Assembly (NCBI GenBank): GCA_025465095.1
Contig: JAODME010000002.1
Span: 1-64,000 of the forward strand
Direction of reading: 5' to 3'
DNA: 64,000 nt
Origin: Microbacteriaceae bacterium
Lineage (GTDB): Bacteria; Actinomycetota; Actinomycetes; Actinomycetales; Microbacteriaceae
Shown: positions 9,469 to 20,305 of the stretch, one piece after another
Layout of the letters: every line of letters begins with the position of its first letter
How positions within the stretch are numbered: position 1 is the first letter of the stretch
Made by a program: the position numbers and the translations under genes
Notes under the pieces: model-generated
What the model saw: only the letters and a program-made list of their open reading frames with translations
Database searches by the model: none
What the model was told of the DNA's origin: nothing

Positions 9469-10010
9469 CGCGGCACCGGCTCGAGCAGCGGCGTCGCCGG
9501 AAACCGGCGGACGAGGTGCGTGGTGGCGCGAACCAGGTCCGCCACCGGCCCGAATCCCGGCAGCTGAGCCAGTGGTTCGATCTGCAACCATGGGATGAGC
9601 ACGAAACCGCGCTCGAAGGCCCGCGGGTGCGGCAGCGTCAGTCGCTCGGTGCGCAGTGCCGTGCCGCCGGCGGTGATGATGTCGAGGTCGATCGTACGAT
9701 CGCCCCAGCGGATGTCGCGCACCCGCCCGAGGTCGCGCTCAATCTCGTTCAGGGCGTCGAGCAGCTCGTCGGGCGGAAGTGCGCTCCGCACGGTGATGAC
9801 CGCGTTGAGGTAGGCGGGCGCGCTCGCATCCACTCCGGCCGGCTTCACCGCCGGGGACTCGACGATGTCGGACGCTGCCGTCACGGTGACGCCTGGGAGA
9901 GCGCGAATCGCCGCGACAGCGTCCCGCAACGCCTGCTCCCTGTCGCCGAGATTGCTGCCGAGCGCGATGACGGCTGGCAGCTGCACGCGACGACGTTCCG
10001 CGCGAATCAT
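9465..10010 (-). CDS. folK: 2-amino-4-hydroxy-6-hydroxymethyldihydropteridine pyrophosphokinase
   Basis: Transfers pyrophosphate from ATP to 6-hydroxymethyl-dihydropterin in folate synthesis. The 181-residue HPPK fold carries ALGSNLGDR near the N terminus and the signature DRTIDLDII with the magnesium-binding DxD pair. The ATG overlaps the folB stop by four bases. It is part of the folE-folP-folB-folK run, so four steps of the pathway are co-translated. Confidence 0.97.
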   Translation of the reverse strand: MIRAERRRVQLPAVIALGSNLGDREQALRDAVAAIRALPGVTVTAASDIVESPAVKPAGVDASAPAYLNAVITVRSALPPDELLDALNEIERDLGRVRDIRWGDRTIDLDIITAGGTALRTERLTLPHPRAFERGFVLIPWLQIEPLAQLPGFGPVADLVRATTHLVRRFPATPLLEPVPR

Positions 10011-10390
10011 GCACGCCCTCGCGAGATGGTGACCGACACGTCGGCGAACGCCACGCTGATCGGGGCGCTCGGCTTGTGCACGGTGACGGTCACACCGCGA
10101 GCGGCGGGATGTCCGAGCGCGACGGAGGCGATGCGCTCGGCGACCGTCTCGATGAGCTCCACCGGATCCCGCTCGACGGCGGCGACTACCTGTTCCGCGA
10201 GCACTCCATAGTCGATGGTCCGCTCGAGGTTGTCGGACGACGCGGCAGCGGCCAGATCGATCCAGACGGTGATGTCGATCACGAACTCCTGGCCGTTCGC
10301 ACGCTCATGCTCGAATACCCCGTGGAACCCGGCTGCCCGCAGCCCGGTGAGCGTGATCGAGTCGGTGGGGAGATTCATGCGACCGGTCAT
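10007..10390 (-). CDS. folB: Dihydroneopterin aldolase
   Basis: Converts 7,8-dihydroneopterin to 6-hydroxymethyl-dihydropterin. It has 127 residues, with the family motif around VELIETVAERIA and a C-terminal VTVHKPSAPI strand. The start at ATG 10390 overlaps the folP stop (ATGA) and is preferred over the in-frame ATG four codons later and over the open frame reaching 10468, which lies inside folP. Confidence 0.95.
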   Translation of the reverse strand: MTGRMNLPTDSITLTGLRAAGFHGVFEHERANGQEFVIDITVWIDLAAAASSDNLERTIDYGVLAEQVVAAVERDPVELIETVAERIASVALGHPAARGVTVTVHKPSAPISVAFADVSVTISRGRA

Positions 10391-11277
10391 TTCCGCGCGC
10401 CGTTCATGGCGCTCCACACGTCGAGCGCCGCCTTCGTGGAATCGACGTCGTGCACTCGCACTCCCCATACGCCGGCCTCTGCCGCGAGGGCGCTGATGAC
10501 GGCGGTCGCGGCGTCCCTGTCGCCCGGATGCGAGTCCACCGGCAGCAGGTCGGCGAGGAACCGCTTACGCGACGCGCCGACGAGGACCGGGTGACCGAGG
10601 GCGCGCAGTTCGCGCAGTCCGGCGAGCAGTTCCCAGTTCTGTCCCGCGTTCTTGGCGAAGCCGATGCCGGGGTCGACGATGATGCGGTCGGCCCGCACCC
10701 CTTGCCCTATCAGGTTCGCAACGCAGCGCTCGAGTTCGGTGCGCACGTCTCGGACGGTGTCGCGGTAGATTGCGCGGGAATCCATGGTGGCGCTGGAACC
10801 TCTGGAATGCATCGCAATGAACATCACGCCGCTGTCGGCGATGGTCTTCGGCATGTCCGGGTCGGCGGTGCCGCCGGAGACGTCGTTGATGATTCCCACC
10901 CCGAGCGCTGCGGCGGCGGCCGCGGTGCGCGCGTTCATCGTGTCCACACTCAACGGGACGCCGCGTTTCGCGAGCTCCTCGATCACGGGAAGGACCCGGC
11001 GCTGCTCCTCCTCCACCGGCAGTCGTTCTGCGCCGGGTCTCGTGGATTCGCCGCCGACATCGACGATGTCAGCACCGGATTCGTGCAGACGAGTTGCGAA
11101 TTCGATGGCGGATGCCGTGTTCAGATGCGTTCCACCGTCGCTGAACGAGTCCGGGGTGACGTTGAGAATGCCCAGGATCATCGGTCGACCCAGCCCCCGC
11201 GCGGCTCCTTCGGGCGTCTTCTCGAGGCGCGACGGCGCTGCTGCGGAACTCAGCTGGCTGGTTCGGAGGTCAGTCAC
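10387..11277 (-). CDS. folP: Dihydropteroate synthase
   Basis: Joins p-aminobenzoate to hydroxymethyl-dihydropterin pyrophosphate; the target of sulfonamides. It has 296 residues with the pterin-binding signatures ILNVTPDSFSDGG (about 36-48) and VDVGGESTRPGA, then the TIM-barrel strands IIVDPGIGFAKN and VLVGASRKRFL. The N terminus has about 30 extra residues before the first signature. GTG 11277 overlaps the folE stop by eight bases; a later start is conceivable. Confidence 0.96.
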   Translation of the reverse strand: MTDLRTSQLSSAAAPSRLEKTPEGAARGLGRPMILGILNVTPDSFSDGGTHLNTASAIEFATRLHESGADIVDVGGESTRPGAERLPVEEEQRRVLPVIEELAKRGVPLSVDTMNARTAAAAAALGVGIINDVSGGTADPDMPKTIADSGVMFIAMHSRGSSATMDSRAIYRDTVRDVRTELERCVANLIGQGVRADRIIVDPGIGFAKNAGQNWELLAGLRELRALGHPVLVGASRKRFLADLLPVDSHPGDRDAATAVISALAAEAGVWGVRVHDVDSTKAALDVWSAMNGARK

Positions 11278-11845
11278 GCGGCGCCCCGATCAGCGCGACG
11301 ATCTCGGCGCGACCCGCGGGCTCCGCGAGGGAGCCCCGTGCCGCCATCGTCACCGTCGAACTCCGGGTCTGTCGGACCCCGCGAGCCGAGACGCACTGGT
11401 GGGTCGCGTCAAGCACGACGAGGACCCCGCGTGGGGCGAGTCCGGTCTCGAGGGCATCCGCAATCTCCTCCGTCAGGCGTTCCTGTAGCTGTGGGCGCGA
11501 TGCCAGCGTATCGACCACGCGAGGCAGCCGACCGAGACCGACGATCCGACTCTCCGGAACATAGGCGACATGGGCAACACCGGTGAACGGCACCAGGTGA
11601 TGCTCGCAGATCGAACGGAACTCGATGTCGCGCAGAAGCACAAGCTCGCCCGTGCCCGGTTCGATCGGCATACGGTCGGCGAGATGCTCGAGCGGGTCGA
11701 CGCCAAGCCCCGCGAAGTACTCGCAGTATGCCTGCGCGACCCGCGCCGGAGTGTCGGTGAGGCCTGCGCGGCCCGGGTCCTCGCCGATCGCCGCGAGAAG
11801 TTCGGCGACGGCCGCCTCGATGCGGGTGGTGTCGATGCCAGCCAT
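11270..11845 (-). CDS. folE: GTP cyclohydrolase I
   Basis: First enzyme of folate synthesis, converting GTP to dihydroneopterin triphosphate. It has 191 residues. Zinc ligands are in SICEHHLVPF and in HQCVSARGV, with the substrate loop GLGRLPRVVD between them. ATG 11845 (MAGIDTTR) lies seven bases after the ftsH stop. The open frame upstream overlaps the ftsH C-terminal tail and is rejected. Confidence 0.97.
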   Translation of the reverse strand: MAGIDTTRIEAAVAELLAAIGEDPGRAGLTDTPARVAQAYCEYFAGLGVDPLEHLADRMPIEPGTGELVLLRDIEFRSICEHHLVPFTGVAHVAYVPESRIVGLGRLPRVVDTLASRPQLQERLTEEIADALETGLAPRGVLVVLDATHQCVSARGVRQTRSSTVTMAARGSLAEPAGRAEIVALIGAPRD

Positions 11846-11852
11846 TGGCTGC

Positions 11853-13853
<2,001 letters not shown>

Positions 13854-13962
13854 AGTGTTCCGGAGTCGGGCCCGGGCGCCTTTCTGACGAAGTAATTTGG
13901 TGCAAGGGTACCGCCACGCGCCTGAACGCCTACCCGGTGTTTGCTGGGGGCGTAATCCTTGG

Positions 13963-14517
13963 TCAGTCGCTGTAGACGTGAGGCGCGAGCACGCCGATCC
14001 CGCGCAGGTTGCGGTACTTCTCCGCGTAGTCGAGCCCGTACCCGATCACGAACTCGTTGCCGATCTCGAAACCGGCGTAGCGCACGTCCACGTCGACCTT
14101 GGCAGCATTGGGCTTCCGCAACAGGGCACAGATCTCGACGGATGCCGCGCCACGGCTTTCGAGGTTGGCCCGCAGCCAGGACAGGGTGAGGCCCGAATCG
14201 ATGATGTCCTCGACGATGAGCACCTTGCGCCCGCTTAGGTCGGTGTCGAGGTCTTTGAGGATGCGCACGACCCCGGACGAGCGCGTGCCGGACCCGTAGG
14301 ACGACACCGCCATCCAGTCCATCTCGATCGGCAGGTTCAGTTCGCGGGCGAGGTCGGCCATGACCATGACTGCTCCCTTGAGCACCCCTACGAGCAACAG
14401 CTTCTCGCCGGCATAGTCCGCCTCGATCCGGCGCGCCAGTTCGGCGATCTTGTCTTGGATTTGCTGTTCGGTGAAGAGCGTCGAGGTGAGGTCGTCGGCG
14501 ATGTCGGTGAGTTGCAT
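13963..14517 (-). CDS. hpt: Hypoxanthine phosphoribosyltransferase
   Basis: Salvages hypoxanthine and guanine with PRPP. The 184-residue type I phosphoribosyltransferase carries the PRPP loop [14 protein letters not shown] and the substrate-orienting [11 protein letters not shown] segment. It lies between tilS and ftsH on the same strand, 16 bases from the tilS stop, matching the conserved tilS-hpt-ftsH order of many bacteria. Confidence 0.96.
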   Translation of the reverse strand: MQLTDIADDLTSTLFTEQQIQDKIAELARRIEADYAGEKLLLVGVLKGAVMVMADLARELNLPIEMDWMAVSSYGSGTRSSGVVRILKDLDTDLSGRKVLIVEDIIDSGLTLSWLRANLESRGAASVEICALLRKPNAAKVDVDVRYAGFEIGNEFVIGYGLDYAEKYRNLRGIGVLAPHVYSD

Positions 14518-14533
14518 GATGCTCCGGAAGGGT

Positions 14534-15565
14534 TCAGCCGTCGATGGGGGTCGTATCTGGAGTGCCGGACCGGCGCGCGGTTGCGCGGAAGACGATGAGC
14601 CCGCCCTGCCGTTCCACCCTAATGCCGGGCAGATCGAGTGCCCCCTGTCCGCGCCAATCGGTGACGAGCCGCGCGACCTCGAGGGTGTGCGCCCGGCTGA
14701 GCGAGAGGTGGAATTCGCCTAACACGGCGAGTCGGATGAGCCGTTGGCGCAGCGCCGCCGGGTTGCTCGCGAGGGCCGTCACCGGGAGGGAGATGCCCGC
14801 CTCGGCGTGCTCGACGAGCTCCTCGATGACCTCCTCGGCGAAGCGGTCGAGGGCGTCGTCGTCTTCGCGCAGTTGATCGGCGGTGCGGGCGAGGGCCTCG
14901 GCGACGCCCGGGCCTAGTTCCTTCTCGAGCACGGGAAGTACGGTGCTCCTCACCCGCACCCGGGCGAAGGCGGTGTCGTGGTTGTGCGGGTCAAGCCACG
15001 GCTCCAATCCGGCGTCGGCGCAGGCCTGCACCGTGGCCTGCCGCCGGATCGCGAGGAGCGGACGTAGATACGGCAGGGCCGCCGCATCCATTCCCCGGAG
15101 GCTTCTCGCCCCACTTCCCCTAGCCAGGCCGAGCAGCACCGTCTCTGCCTGGTCATCGAGGGTGTGGCCGAGCAGGATGTGACTCGCGCCCGCCTCGGCC
15201 CGCGTGTCGTCGAGAGCGGCGTAGCGGGCGTCGCGGGCGGCCGCCTCAGGTCCGCCGGCCGCGCCGACGGTGACGCGACGCACGAATACGGGGTTGAGTC
15301 CGAGCGCGGTAGCGGCGACGGACGCTGCGGCCGCGACATCCGCGGATCGCTCCTGAAGCGCGTGATCGACGATCACCGCGCCGGCGCGCAGTCCGAGGCG
15401 AGGCGCCTCGAACGCGGTTGCGGCGGCGAGGGCGAGCGAGTCGGGTCCGCCGCTGAGCGCGACGAGCACGAGCCCGCCCTGCCCGCCCCCATGCTGGGCG
15501 AGGGAGGCGCGCACCGCCCGCCGAATGTCGGCGATGGCGGGCGTCAGCCGGGGACGCGAGGTCAT
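14534..15565 (-). CDS. tilS: tRNA(Ile)-lysidine synthetase
   Basis: Modifies the wobble C of the AUA-reading tRNA-Ile to lysidine. It has 343 residues. The N-type ATP pyrophosphatase P-loop SGGPDS is near residue 39, followed by [16 protein letters not shown] and a C-terminal substrate domain that recognises the tRNA. It is the first gene of the long minus-strand run and is divergent from ppa, with 69 bases between the starts. Confidence 0.96.
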   Translation of the reverse strand: MTSRPRLTPAIADIRRAVRASLAQHGGGQGGLVLVALSGGPDSLALAAATAFEAPRLGLRAGAVIVDHALQERSADVAAAASVAATALGLNPVFVRRVTVGAAGGPEAAARDARYAALDDTRAEAGASHILLGHTLDDQAETVLLGLARGSGARSLRGMDAAALPYLRPLLAIRRQATVQACADAGLEPWLDPHNHDTAFARVRVRSTVLPVLEKELGPGVAEALARTADQLREDDDALDRFAEEVIEELVEHAEAGISLPVTALASNPAALRQRLIRLAVLGEFHLSLSRAHTLEVARLVTDWRGQGALDLPGIRVERQGGLIVFRATARRSGTPDTTPIDG

Positions 15566-15634
15566 CCAGTAACGTTATTGCAGCGGGCGCCAGTGCCGGC
15601 ACTTTCACCGTCCGGTTCCACGAAAGGACCAGCC

Positions 15635-16129
15635 ATGGCCGCCTACGACGCCGTTATCGAGATTCCCAAGGGAAGTCGCAACAAGTACGAAGTCGATCAC
15701 GTGACCGGTCGGGTGTACCTGGACCGTGTGCTTTTCACGAGCTTCGTCTACCCGACCGACTACGGATTCTTCGAGAACACCCTCGGCCTCGACGGCGACC
15801 CCGTCGACGTTCTCGTGCTGCTCGACTATCCGCTGTTCCCAGGCGTCGGCGTCTCGGTTCGTCCGGTCGCCGTCTTCAACATGACCGATGACGGCGGCTC
15901 GGATGCGAAGGTCATCGCCGTGCCCGCGAAGGACCCCCGCTGGGCGCACATTCAGGACATCGGTGACATCCCTGAGTTCACCCGCAAGGAGATTGAGCAC
16001 TTCTTCGAGCACTACAAGGACCTCGAGCCCGGCAAGTGGGTCAAGACCGAGGGTTGGGGCGACGCCGCAGAGGCGGAAGCGATCATCGTCGCGGGAATTG
16101 AGAAACTGGCGGCTGAGGGCGCGCACTAG
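15635..16129 (+). CDS. ppa: Inorganic pyrophosphatase
   Basis: Hydrolyses pyrophosphate in the cytosol. The 164-residue family I enzyme has the signature region [10 protein letters not shown] carrying the metal-binding aspartates, with VYPTDYGF upstream and [10 protein letters not shown] downstream. ATG 15635 has an AAAGGA ribosome site nine bases ahead; the frame is open far upstream, but that part lies antisense to tilS and is not coding. Confidence 0.98.
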   Translation: MAAYDAVIEIPKGSRNKYEVDHVTGRVYLDRVLFTSFVYPTDYGFFENTLGLDGDPVDVLVLLDYPLFPGVGVSVRPVAVFNMTDDGGSDAKVIAVPAKDPRWAHIQDIGDIPEFTRKEIEHFFEHYKDLEPGKWVKTEGWGDAAEAEAIIVAGIEKLAAEGAH

Positions 16130-16281
16130 TCGCGTCGGGCATCCGGTCCCCCGCAGCCTCCTCGGCACAGCGCTATCGAGGGGCGTCTAGCGGGGGTTCC
16201 GCGCCGCACGCATCCCGCAGGACGCACCTCGGGCTGTGGCCGTCGTCATGGGTCGGCCCGTCCGGCGTCAGCCGTTCGACG

Positions 16282-17655
16282 CTAGAACGAGATGCCGCGT
16301 GCGCCGAGGAACGTCCTCGGGTCGACCGTGCTGCCGCCCTGACGGACCTCGAAGTGGAGGTGGCATCCAGTCGACGATCCCGTCGTGCCGACGAGGGCGA
16401 TCATCTGGCCGACGCTCACGGACTCGCCCGCCCGAACGAGGAGGCCCCCCTCGAGGATGTGCCCGTAGGCGGTAGACACTCCCCCGCCGTGCGATAGCTG
16501 AACGAAGTTGCCGTAACTGTACTGACCGGTCCAGCCCGAGAAGCTCACGGTGCCCGAGGATGCAGCATAGATGGGCTGGCCACAGCCGATGCTGACGTCG
16601 GCCCCGGCGTGGAAGGTCCACTGCCCTGTCTTCGGGTGGATGCGGTTGCCGTAGGTGCTGTTCACGTATCCGGACGACGGACGAGCCCACCCGGATCCCG
16701 CGACGACTCCGCCCGGCGCCGCACTCGATCCGCCGCCGGATGAGGACCCCCCGCCCCCACCGGTCGGACGGGCAGCGGCGGCGGCAGCTGCGGCCGCTGC
16801 CGCTGCCGCCTTGCGCTGCTCTTCCCTGATTCGTGCGGCTTCAGCTTCCCTGGCGCGCACGCCTGCCTGGTAGTCGGCTTCGGTGGCCTCACGGTTCTCG
16901 ATCAGCACGGCCAGCTGCGCCTGCAGCACAGCCTGGTTCTCCTGCTGCTCTTGCAGGGCGGCGGCAGCGGCTTCCGCGGCAGCGGTCGCGGCCTCGAGGG
17001 CGGCGGCCGCGGCGGCGGCGAGCTCCTCGAGGGCTTCTTTCGCGACATTGGCCTGATCGGTCGCGGCTTGCGCCGTGTTCTGGTCCCGAAGGGCTGTCGT
17101 GTAGATGCCTGCCGACTGGTCGGTGATCTTGCTCGCCATGCCCAGTTGCGACAGGAGGTCGTCGGCCGAGTCGCCGTCGAAGAAGAGGGACGCCGAGACG
17201 TCGCCGCCGGATCGGGAGAGCCGGGCGGCAAGCTGCCCGGCGCGCAGCTTCGATTCGTCTGCCTTCAGCTGCGCCGCGTCCGCCTCTGACTGCAGCTGGC
17301 GTGCCTTGAAGTCGGCCTCGTCGAACTCCTGCTGAGCGGCGAGGTATTCGGCGCCGCGCGCGGCGGCAGCGGCCTGGGTCTCCGCGACTCGTGTCTCGAG
17401 TTGTGCGAGCAGATCGTTGATACGGGCGACCTGCTGCTGCTTTGCGGACTCGTTGCTGCGCGCGTTCTGCACGTCGTCCCACGTGGGGTAGCTGATCGCG
17501 TAGGCGGGCTCGGCCGCCTGGCCGATGATCGATCCGCTCGTCGCGACGGCAACGGCCGCGACGACTGCGAAGAGTCGGCTTCGGTACTTCTTGTTCGCCC
17601 TGATTGCGGTGCCCTCTGGCCCCGTCGCCCCCCGGCGGCGTTCACGATATGACAT
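16282..17655 (-). CDS. Secreted coiled-coil M23 family metallopeptidase
   Basis: Predicted cell-wall endopeptidase or EnvC-like activator of 457 residues. An N-terminal basic segment and hydrophobic signal (about 24-51, ending AEPAYA) direct export. A long Ala/Gln/Glu-rich coiled coil runs to about residue 295, then a Gly/Ser linker, then the M23 domain with HAGADVS, YGHILEGG and HLHFEVRQGG, so all zinc and catalytic histidines are present. This resembles the NlpD/EnvC and Ftx-associated factors that split septal peptidoglycan. The ATG at 17655 follows a GGGGAAAA ribosome site; the open frame further upstream runs through tRNA genes. Confidence 0.92.
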   Translation of the reverse strand: MSYRERRRGATGPEGTAIRANKKYRSRLFAVVAAVAVATSGSIIGQAAEPAYAISYPTWDDVQNARSNESAKQQQVARINDLLAQLETRVAETQAAAAARGAEYLAAQQEFDEADFKARQLQSEADAAQLKADESKLRAGQLAARLSRSGGDVSASLFFDGDSADDLLSQLGMASKITDQSAGIYTTALRDQNTAQAATDQANVAKEALEELAAAAAAALEAATAAAEAAAAALQEQQENQAVLQAQLAVLIENREATEADYQAGVRAREAEAARIREEQRKAAAAAAAAAAAAARPTGGGGGSSSGGGSSAAPGGVVAGSGWARPSSGYVNSTYGNRIHPKTGQWTFHAGADVSIGCGQPIYAASSGTVSFSGWTGQYSYGNFVQLSHGGGVSTAYGHILEGGLLVRAGESVSVGQMIALVGTTGSSTGCHLHFEVRQGGSTVDPRTFLGARGISF

Positions 17656-17801
17656 TTTTCCCCGATTGTTCGCGATCCCCGCCGAAGCCGAGACCGCGTC
17701 AGTAACACTGCTGACTTGGGCAACAGTAGCAATGTACGGGCGAAATGCCCAGTACCGGCCTCGGTCTGCAGAGGCAGGGCCATGCCCGGGACGTGCTCGG
17801 T

Positions 17802-17830
17802 TTGGCAAAAGCGTCGCACGCCCGTATGCT
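17802..17830 (+). promoter_or_regulatory. Promoter of the tRNA array
   Basis: TTGGCA at 17802-17807 and TATGCT at 17825-17830 are separated by exactly 17 bases and lie 36 bases upstream of the mature tRNA-Glu 5' end. This fits a sigma-70-type promoter for the Glu-Asp-Phe tRNA transcript. Confidence 0.6.
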
Positions 17831-17865
17831 TGACCCTCGGTTGCTAGGAAGTTCTTTTGCTTCAC

Positions 17866-17938
17866 GGCCCCATCGTTTAGTGGCCTAGGACGGCGCCCTT
17901 TCACGGCGTTAACACGGGTTCGAATCCCGTTGGGGTCA
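17866..17938 (+). tRNA. tRNA-Glu (anticodon TTC)
   Basis: A 73-base cloverleaf. The acceptor stem GGCCCCA pairs with TGGGGTC (one G-T pair), and the anticodon loop CTTTCAC puts TTC at 17900-17902. The T loop is GTTCGAATC. The CCA end is not encoded. It is the first of three tRNA genes in a row. Confidence 0.97.
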
Positions 17939-17961
17939 CAAACACTAGAATTAAATAGCAT

Positions 17962-18035
17962 GGCCCTGTAGCGCAGTTGGTTAGCGCGCCGCCCTGTCAC
18001 GGCGGAGGTCGCCGGTTCAAGTCCGGTCAGGGTCG
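17962..18035 (+). tRNA. tRNA-Asp (anticodon GTC)
   Basis: A 74-base cloverleaf. The acceptor stem GGCCCTG pairs with CAGGGTC, the anticodon loop CTGTCAC puts GTC at 17996-17998, and the T arm has GGTTCAAGTCC. CCA is not encoded. It lies 23 bases behind tRNA-Glu. Confidence 0.97.
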
Positions 18036-18096
18036 CAAAGGCACGGATTCAGTCTCGCCGCTGAGTGATTGTTTACAATCCAATCCGTGCCTTGTT

Positions 18097-18169
18097 GGCT
18101 CTGTAGCTCAGTTGGTAGAGCGTTCGACTGAAAATCGAAAGGTCACCGGATCGACGCCGGTCGGAGCCA
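18097..18169 (+). tRNA. tRNA-Phe (anticodon GAA), integration target
   Basis: A 73-base cloverleaf. The acceptor stem GGCTCTG pairs with CGGAGCC. The anticodon stem TTCGA/TCGAA encloses the loop CTGAAAA with GAA at 18130-18132. The 3' part from the anticodon on is repeated in diverged form at 21193-21234, and a recombinase gene ends four bases after the tRNA, so this gene is the attachment site of an integrated element. Confidence 0.97.
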
Positions 18170-18171
18170 CC
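18130..18171 (+). repeat. attL: tRNA-proximal direct repeat
   Basis: 42 bases from the tRNA-Phe anticodon to two bases past the discriminator. They match 21193-21234 at 37 of 42 positions, including perfect blocks GTCACCGGATCGA and CGGTCGGAGCCACC. The copy inside the functional tRNA is taken as the intact attachment side. Confidence 0.75.
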
Positions 18172-18172
18172 T

Positions 18173-18859
18173 TTAAATCGCCTGATCAGACCCGCTTTTT
18201 GCGGCGGACTCACCCCCTCCCGCGTGACCTCTCGACTGAGGTGCATATAGAGCCGACAGGGGCCCGACAGCTCGCGTTGCCGCATCCTTGCGGGTGTTCG
18301 CATACTGCTGAGTGACCGCAAGCGCGGAGTGTCCCAATATCGCCTGCACATCCGGCGCAGAGACCCCTGCGCGAAAGAGCATGACGGCGGCCGTGTGCCG
18401 CAGATCGTGCCAATGCAACGCGGCTTCGCCCGGCGGGAACGTCTTGATTCCATCGCGCACGTTCGGCCAGTCGAGCGCGCGACTGAGGTTTTTCGAGTTG
18501 AGATAGCCACCGCGAGGGCCGGGAAACAACAGATCGTGCGGGCCCTTCCCCTTAGCTGCCTCGATGACGATCGGCGCGAGCGGGGCCGCCAGCGGTACTG
18601 CCCGCCCACGCCGACCCTTTGTCGGGCCGACGACCAATTGGCCAGTGAGCCCGGGCGACGCGGTACGCACCACGTTGATTGTTCGCGTTTCCCAGTCGAT
18701 GTCGGAGACACGGAGCCCGGCAATCTCCCCCAGTCGGCAGCCGGTGTAGAGCAGGGTCAGCACGAAACGGCGATAGGGCCCGTCGGTCGGTAGCGCTGCC
18801 AGAAGCAAATCCACTTCGCTGGGATCCACTGGACAACGCCGCCTTCGGCGACGTGTCAC
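18173..18859 (-). CDS. Tyrosine recombinase/integrase, catalytic domain only
   Basis: 228 residues corresponding to the C-terminal catalytic domain. All catalytic positions are visible: Arg42 in TGCRLGEIAG, Lys81, His151-x-x-Arg154 in HDLRH, His177 in LGHSAL and nucleophile Tyr186 in QQYANTR. The N-terminal arm and core-binding domains (normally about 150 residues) are absent: upstream sequence turns straight into another gene's 3' end. The gene ends four bases from tRNA-Phe, the usual place for a site-specific integrase. GTG 18859 is the best start, but the gene is probably a truncated remnant that cannot bind arm sites. Confidence 0.8.
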   Translation of the reverse strand: MTRRRRRRCPVDPSEVDLLLAALPTDGPYRRFVLTLLYTGCRLGEIAGLRVSDIDWETRTINVVRTASPGLTGQLVVGPTKGRRGRAVPLAAPLAPIVIEAAKGKGPHDLLFPGPRGGYLNSKNLSRALDWPNVRDGIKTFPPGEAALHWHDLRHTAAVMLFRAGVSAPDVQAILGHSALAVTQQYANTRKDAATRAVGPLSALYAPQSRGHAGGGESAAKSGSDQAI

Positions 18860-18889
18860 GCGTCATCCCGCATATGCTCCCTGAATCGG

Positions 18890-19639
18890 CTATCGCTCAA
18901 GCTGGATGGTCCTGTCCGCCGCAATGTGGTCGAGTGCTCGTTCCACGAGACCGTGTGCGCACAGCCCGTGTGTGGTTTCCCATCGATCGAGCCACCCGGC
19001 GAAGTTCGACGTCGTGAACCGCAGGAGCTTCTGCACATCGGCGAAGATGAGTGCCGGCGAACGACGTACCTGAATGCCATCGGTGCCGAGTCCCGGCATG
19101 GGGAATCCGAAAACAACCGGTTCGCAGTGGCTGATGCGGTTTCGTGCCCAGTTGACCCGTTGCGCGAGTTGGGCAACGTCCCTGCGCGGTGCCGAGAGCC
19201 CAAGTTTGAGGGCGGGTTCCCACAGGTCCCGGACGTAGTACGCACGCGACCCATCAACCTTCTTGTCTCCCCTCCCTAGCAGGTTTACCCAAGTGCCCAG
19301 CATCACCTGAGCGATGATCTTGCCCGACGGAGCGTTGACACCCACGGCGGCCTCGGCGTCCGAGAACGCCTTGTCTGCGGTTTCGTCCAGTAGTTTTCTC
19401 TGGTCTTGGAACCATCGCTCGCCGTACTGTGATGCGAGCGCGCGGTGGATGGTCTCCCGCAGAGCGACCTCCGCGAATCTCACGCCAGCATGGAGATTCG
19501 CGGCAAGTTCTGCATCGATGAGGTACAGCGCGATCGCATCCCTGTCACCCGCAGTGGCGGCTCGGAATCGTCTTAACCGTTGCTTGGCCAAACTCTGGAT
19601 CAGCGCCGTCTGCTCGACCGGATGCAGTTGTGGGATCAC
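18890..19639 (-). CDS. Abi-like HEPN-domain protein
   Basis: 249 residues resembling the Abi_2 (AbiD/AbiF-like) family of abortive-infection proteins. Family-like segments are EVALRETIHRAL near 57-68, MLGTWVNLL near 113-121 and the HEPN motif WARNRISH, which places Arg166 and His171 in the R-x4-H spacing of metal-independent RNases. Such proteins are thought to cut RNA or block translation on phage infection. GTG 19639 overlaps the stop of the preceding 91-codon gene (GTGA), so the two are coupled. It is cargo of the tRNA-Phe element, and the reading frame is intact. Confidence 0.75.
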   Translation of the reverse strand: MIPQLHPVEQTALIQSLAKQRLRRFRAATAGDRDAIALYLIDAELAANLHAGVRFAEVALRETIHRALASQYGERWFQDQRKLLDETADKAFSDAEAAVGVNAPSGKIIAQVMLGTWVNLLGRGDKKVDGSRAYYVRDLWEPALKLGLSAPRRDVAQLAQRVNWARNRISHCEPVVFGFPMPGLGTDGIQVRRSPALIFADVQKLLRFTTSNFAGWLDRWETTHGLCAHGLVERALDHIAADRTIQLER

Positions 19640-19911
19640 GTTCGCGAGGATAGTATGAAAACATATTCCCCCGGCGATGGCCGTTGGGTTTCGGAAACCG
19701 TCGTAGATCCTCGGATCACGACGGTTTCATCTTTAACTTGCCAACTTCGCCGCATCGGGCTTATATGCCCGTATTTCTGCCACCAGGCTTCGAGCGTGAG
19801 CGGCCAGGTGATCGCGTCATCGACCATGTGCACATCGGTCAGGGCGAGCGCAATCTGTCGGAGCGCTTTGCCGACGTGCAGGCGTGGGTTCCATGTCAGT
19901 TCGCGGGTCAC
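19636..19911 (-). CDS. Unknown protein coupled to the Abi-like gene (91 aa)
   Basis: I do not recognise this protein. It starts VTRELTWNPRL, contains an amphipathic stretch GKALRQIALALTDVHMVDD and a tryptophan-rich ITWPLTLEAWWQKYGH, and ends SSRT. The TGA overlaps the GTG of the Abi-like gene by four bases, which argues that it is a genuine cistron. There is no clear ribosome site. A TATATT hexamer at 19930-19935 lies about 20 bases upstream of GTG 19911, so the message may be nearly leaderless. It could be an antitoxin or accessory factor, or a fragment fused to the decayed recombinase sequence just upstream; the frame is open back to 20310. Confidence 0.45.
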   Translation of the reverse strand: MTRELTWNPRLHVGKALRQIALALTDVHMVDDAITWPLTLEAWWQKYGHISPMRRSWQVKDETVVIRGSTTVSETQRPSPGEYVFILSSRT

Positions 19912-19951
19912 GTTCAGTTGCAGGTGGAAAATATAGCGTTGAACCTTGGTG

Positions 19952-20305
19952 TTAACCCGCAAATTTCGCGGACTCCTCACCCCCTCGAAGTCGACCGTTC
20001 GACGGGGTATCCCAGTACTTGGACAGCGTCCCGCGGGATCCGCTCGTGGATCCGCGAAAGGCTGGGGCACAACGAGTGACGAGTGCCCGAGAGTGGCTTG
20101 AACCTCCGGAGCTGACACGCCAGCGCTGAACAGAGCAACAGCTGCTGTGTGCGCAGGTCCTGCAGTGAAGCGCAGGCTTTCCCGGCGCGAACTTCCACTT
20201 GATCGCGGATGTCTGGCCAATCCAGGGCACGGCTCAGGTCGTCCAGTTGATATAGCCCCCGTGTGGACCCGGGGAGAGTAGGTCGTTATCGGCTGCGCAC
20301 GGCGT
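19952..20305 (-). pseudogene. Second tyrosine recombinase, decayed
   Basis: A homologue of the 18173-18859 recombinase spread over three frames. One frame gives DLLSPGPHGGYINW. A second gives LSRALDWPDIRDQVEVR and DLRT. The third gives TAAVALFSAGVSAPEVQATLGHSSLVV. A last frame switch restores GGEESAKFAG and the stop at 19952. At least two or three frameshifts are needed, and the position of the nucleophilic tyrosine reads Phe (PQPFADPR against TQQYANTR). It cannot encode an active enzyme. It implies an earlier or tandem element at this site. Confidence 0.75.

Noticed and set aside
16740-17050. Repeat or CRISPR-like array in the M23 gene
   Set aside because: The repetition is GCN alanine codons of the coiled coil and linker, not spaced direct repeats. 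No CRISPR array was seen anywhere in the window.
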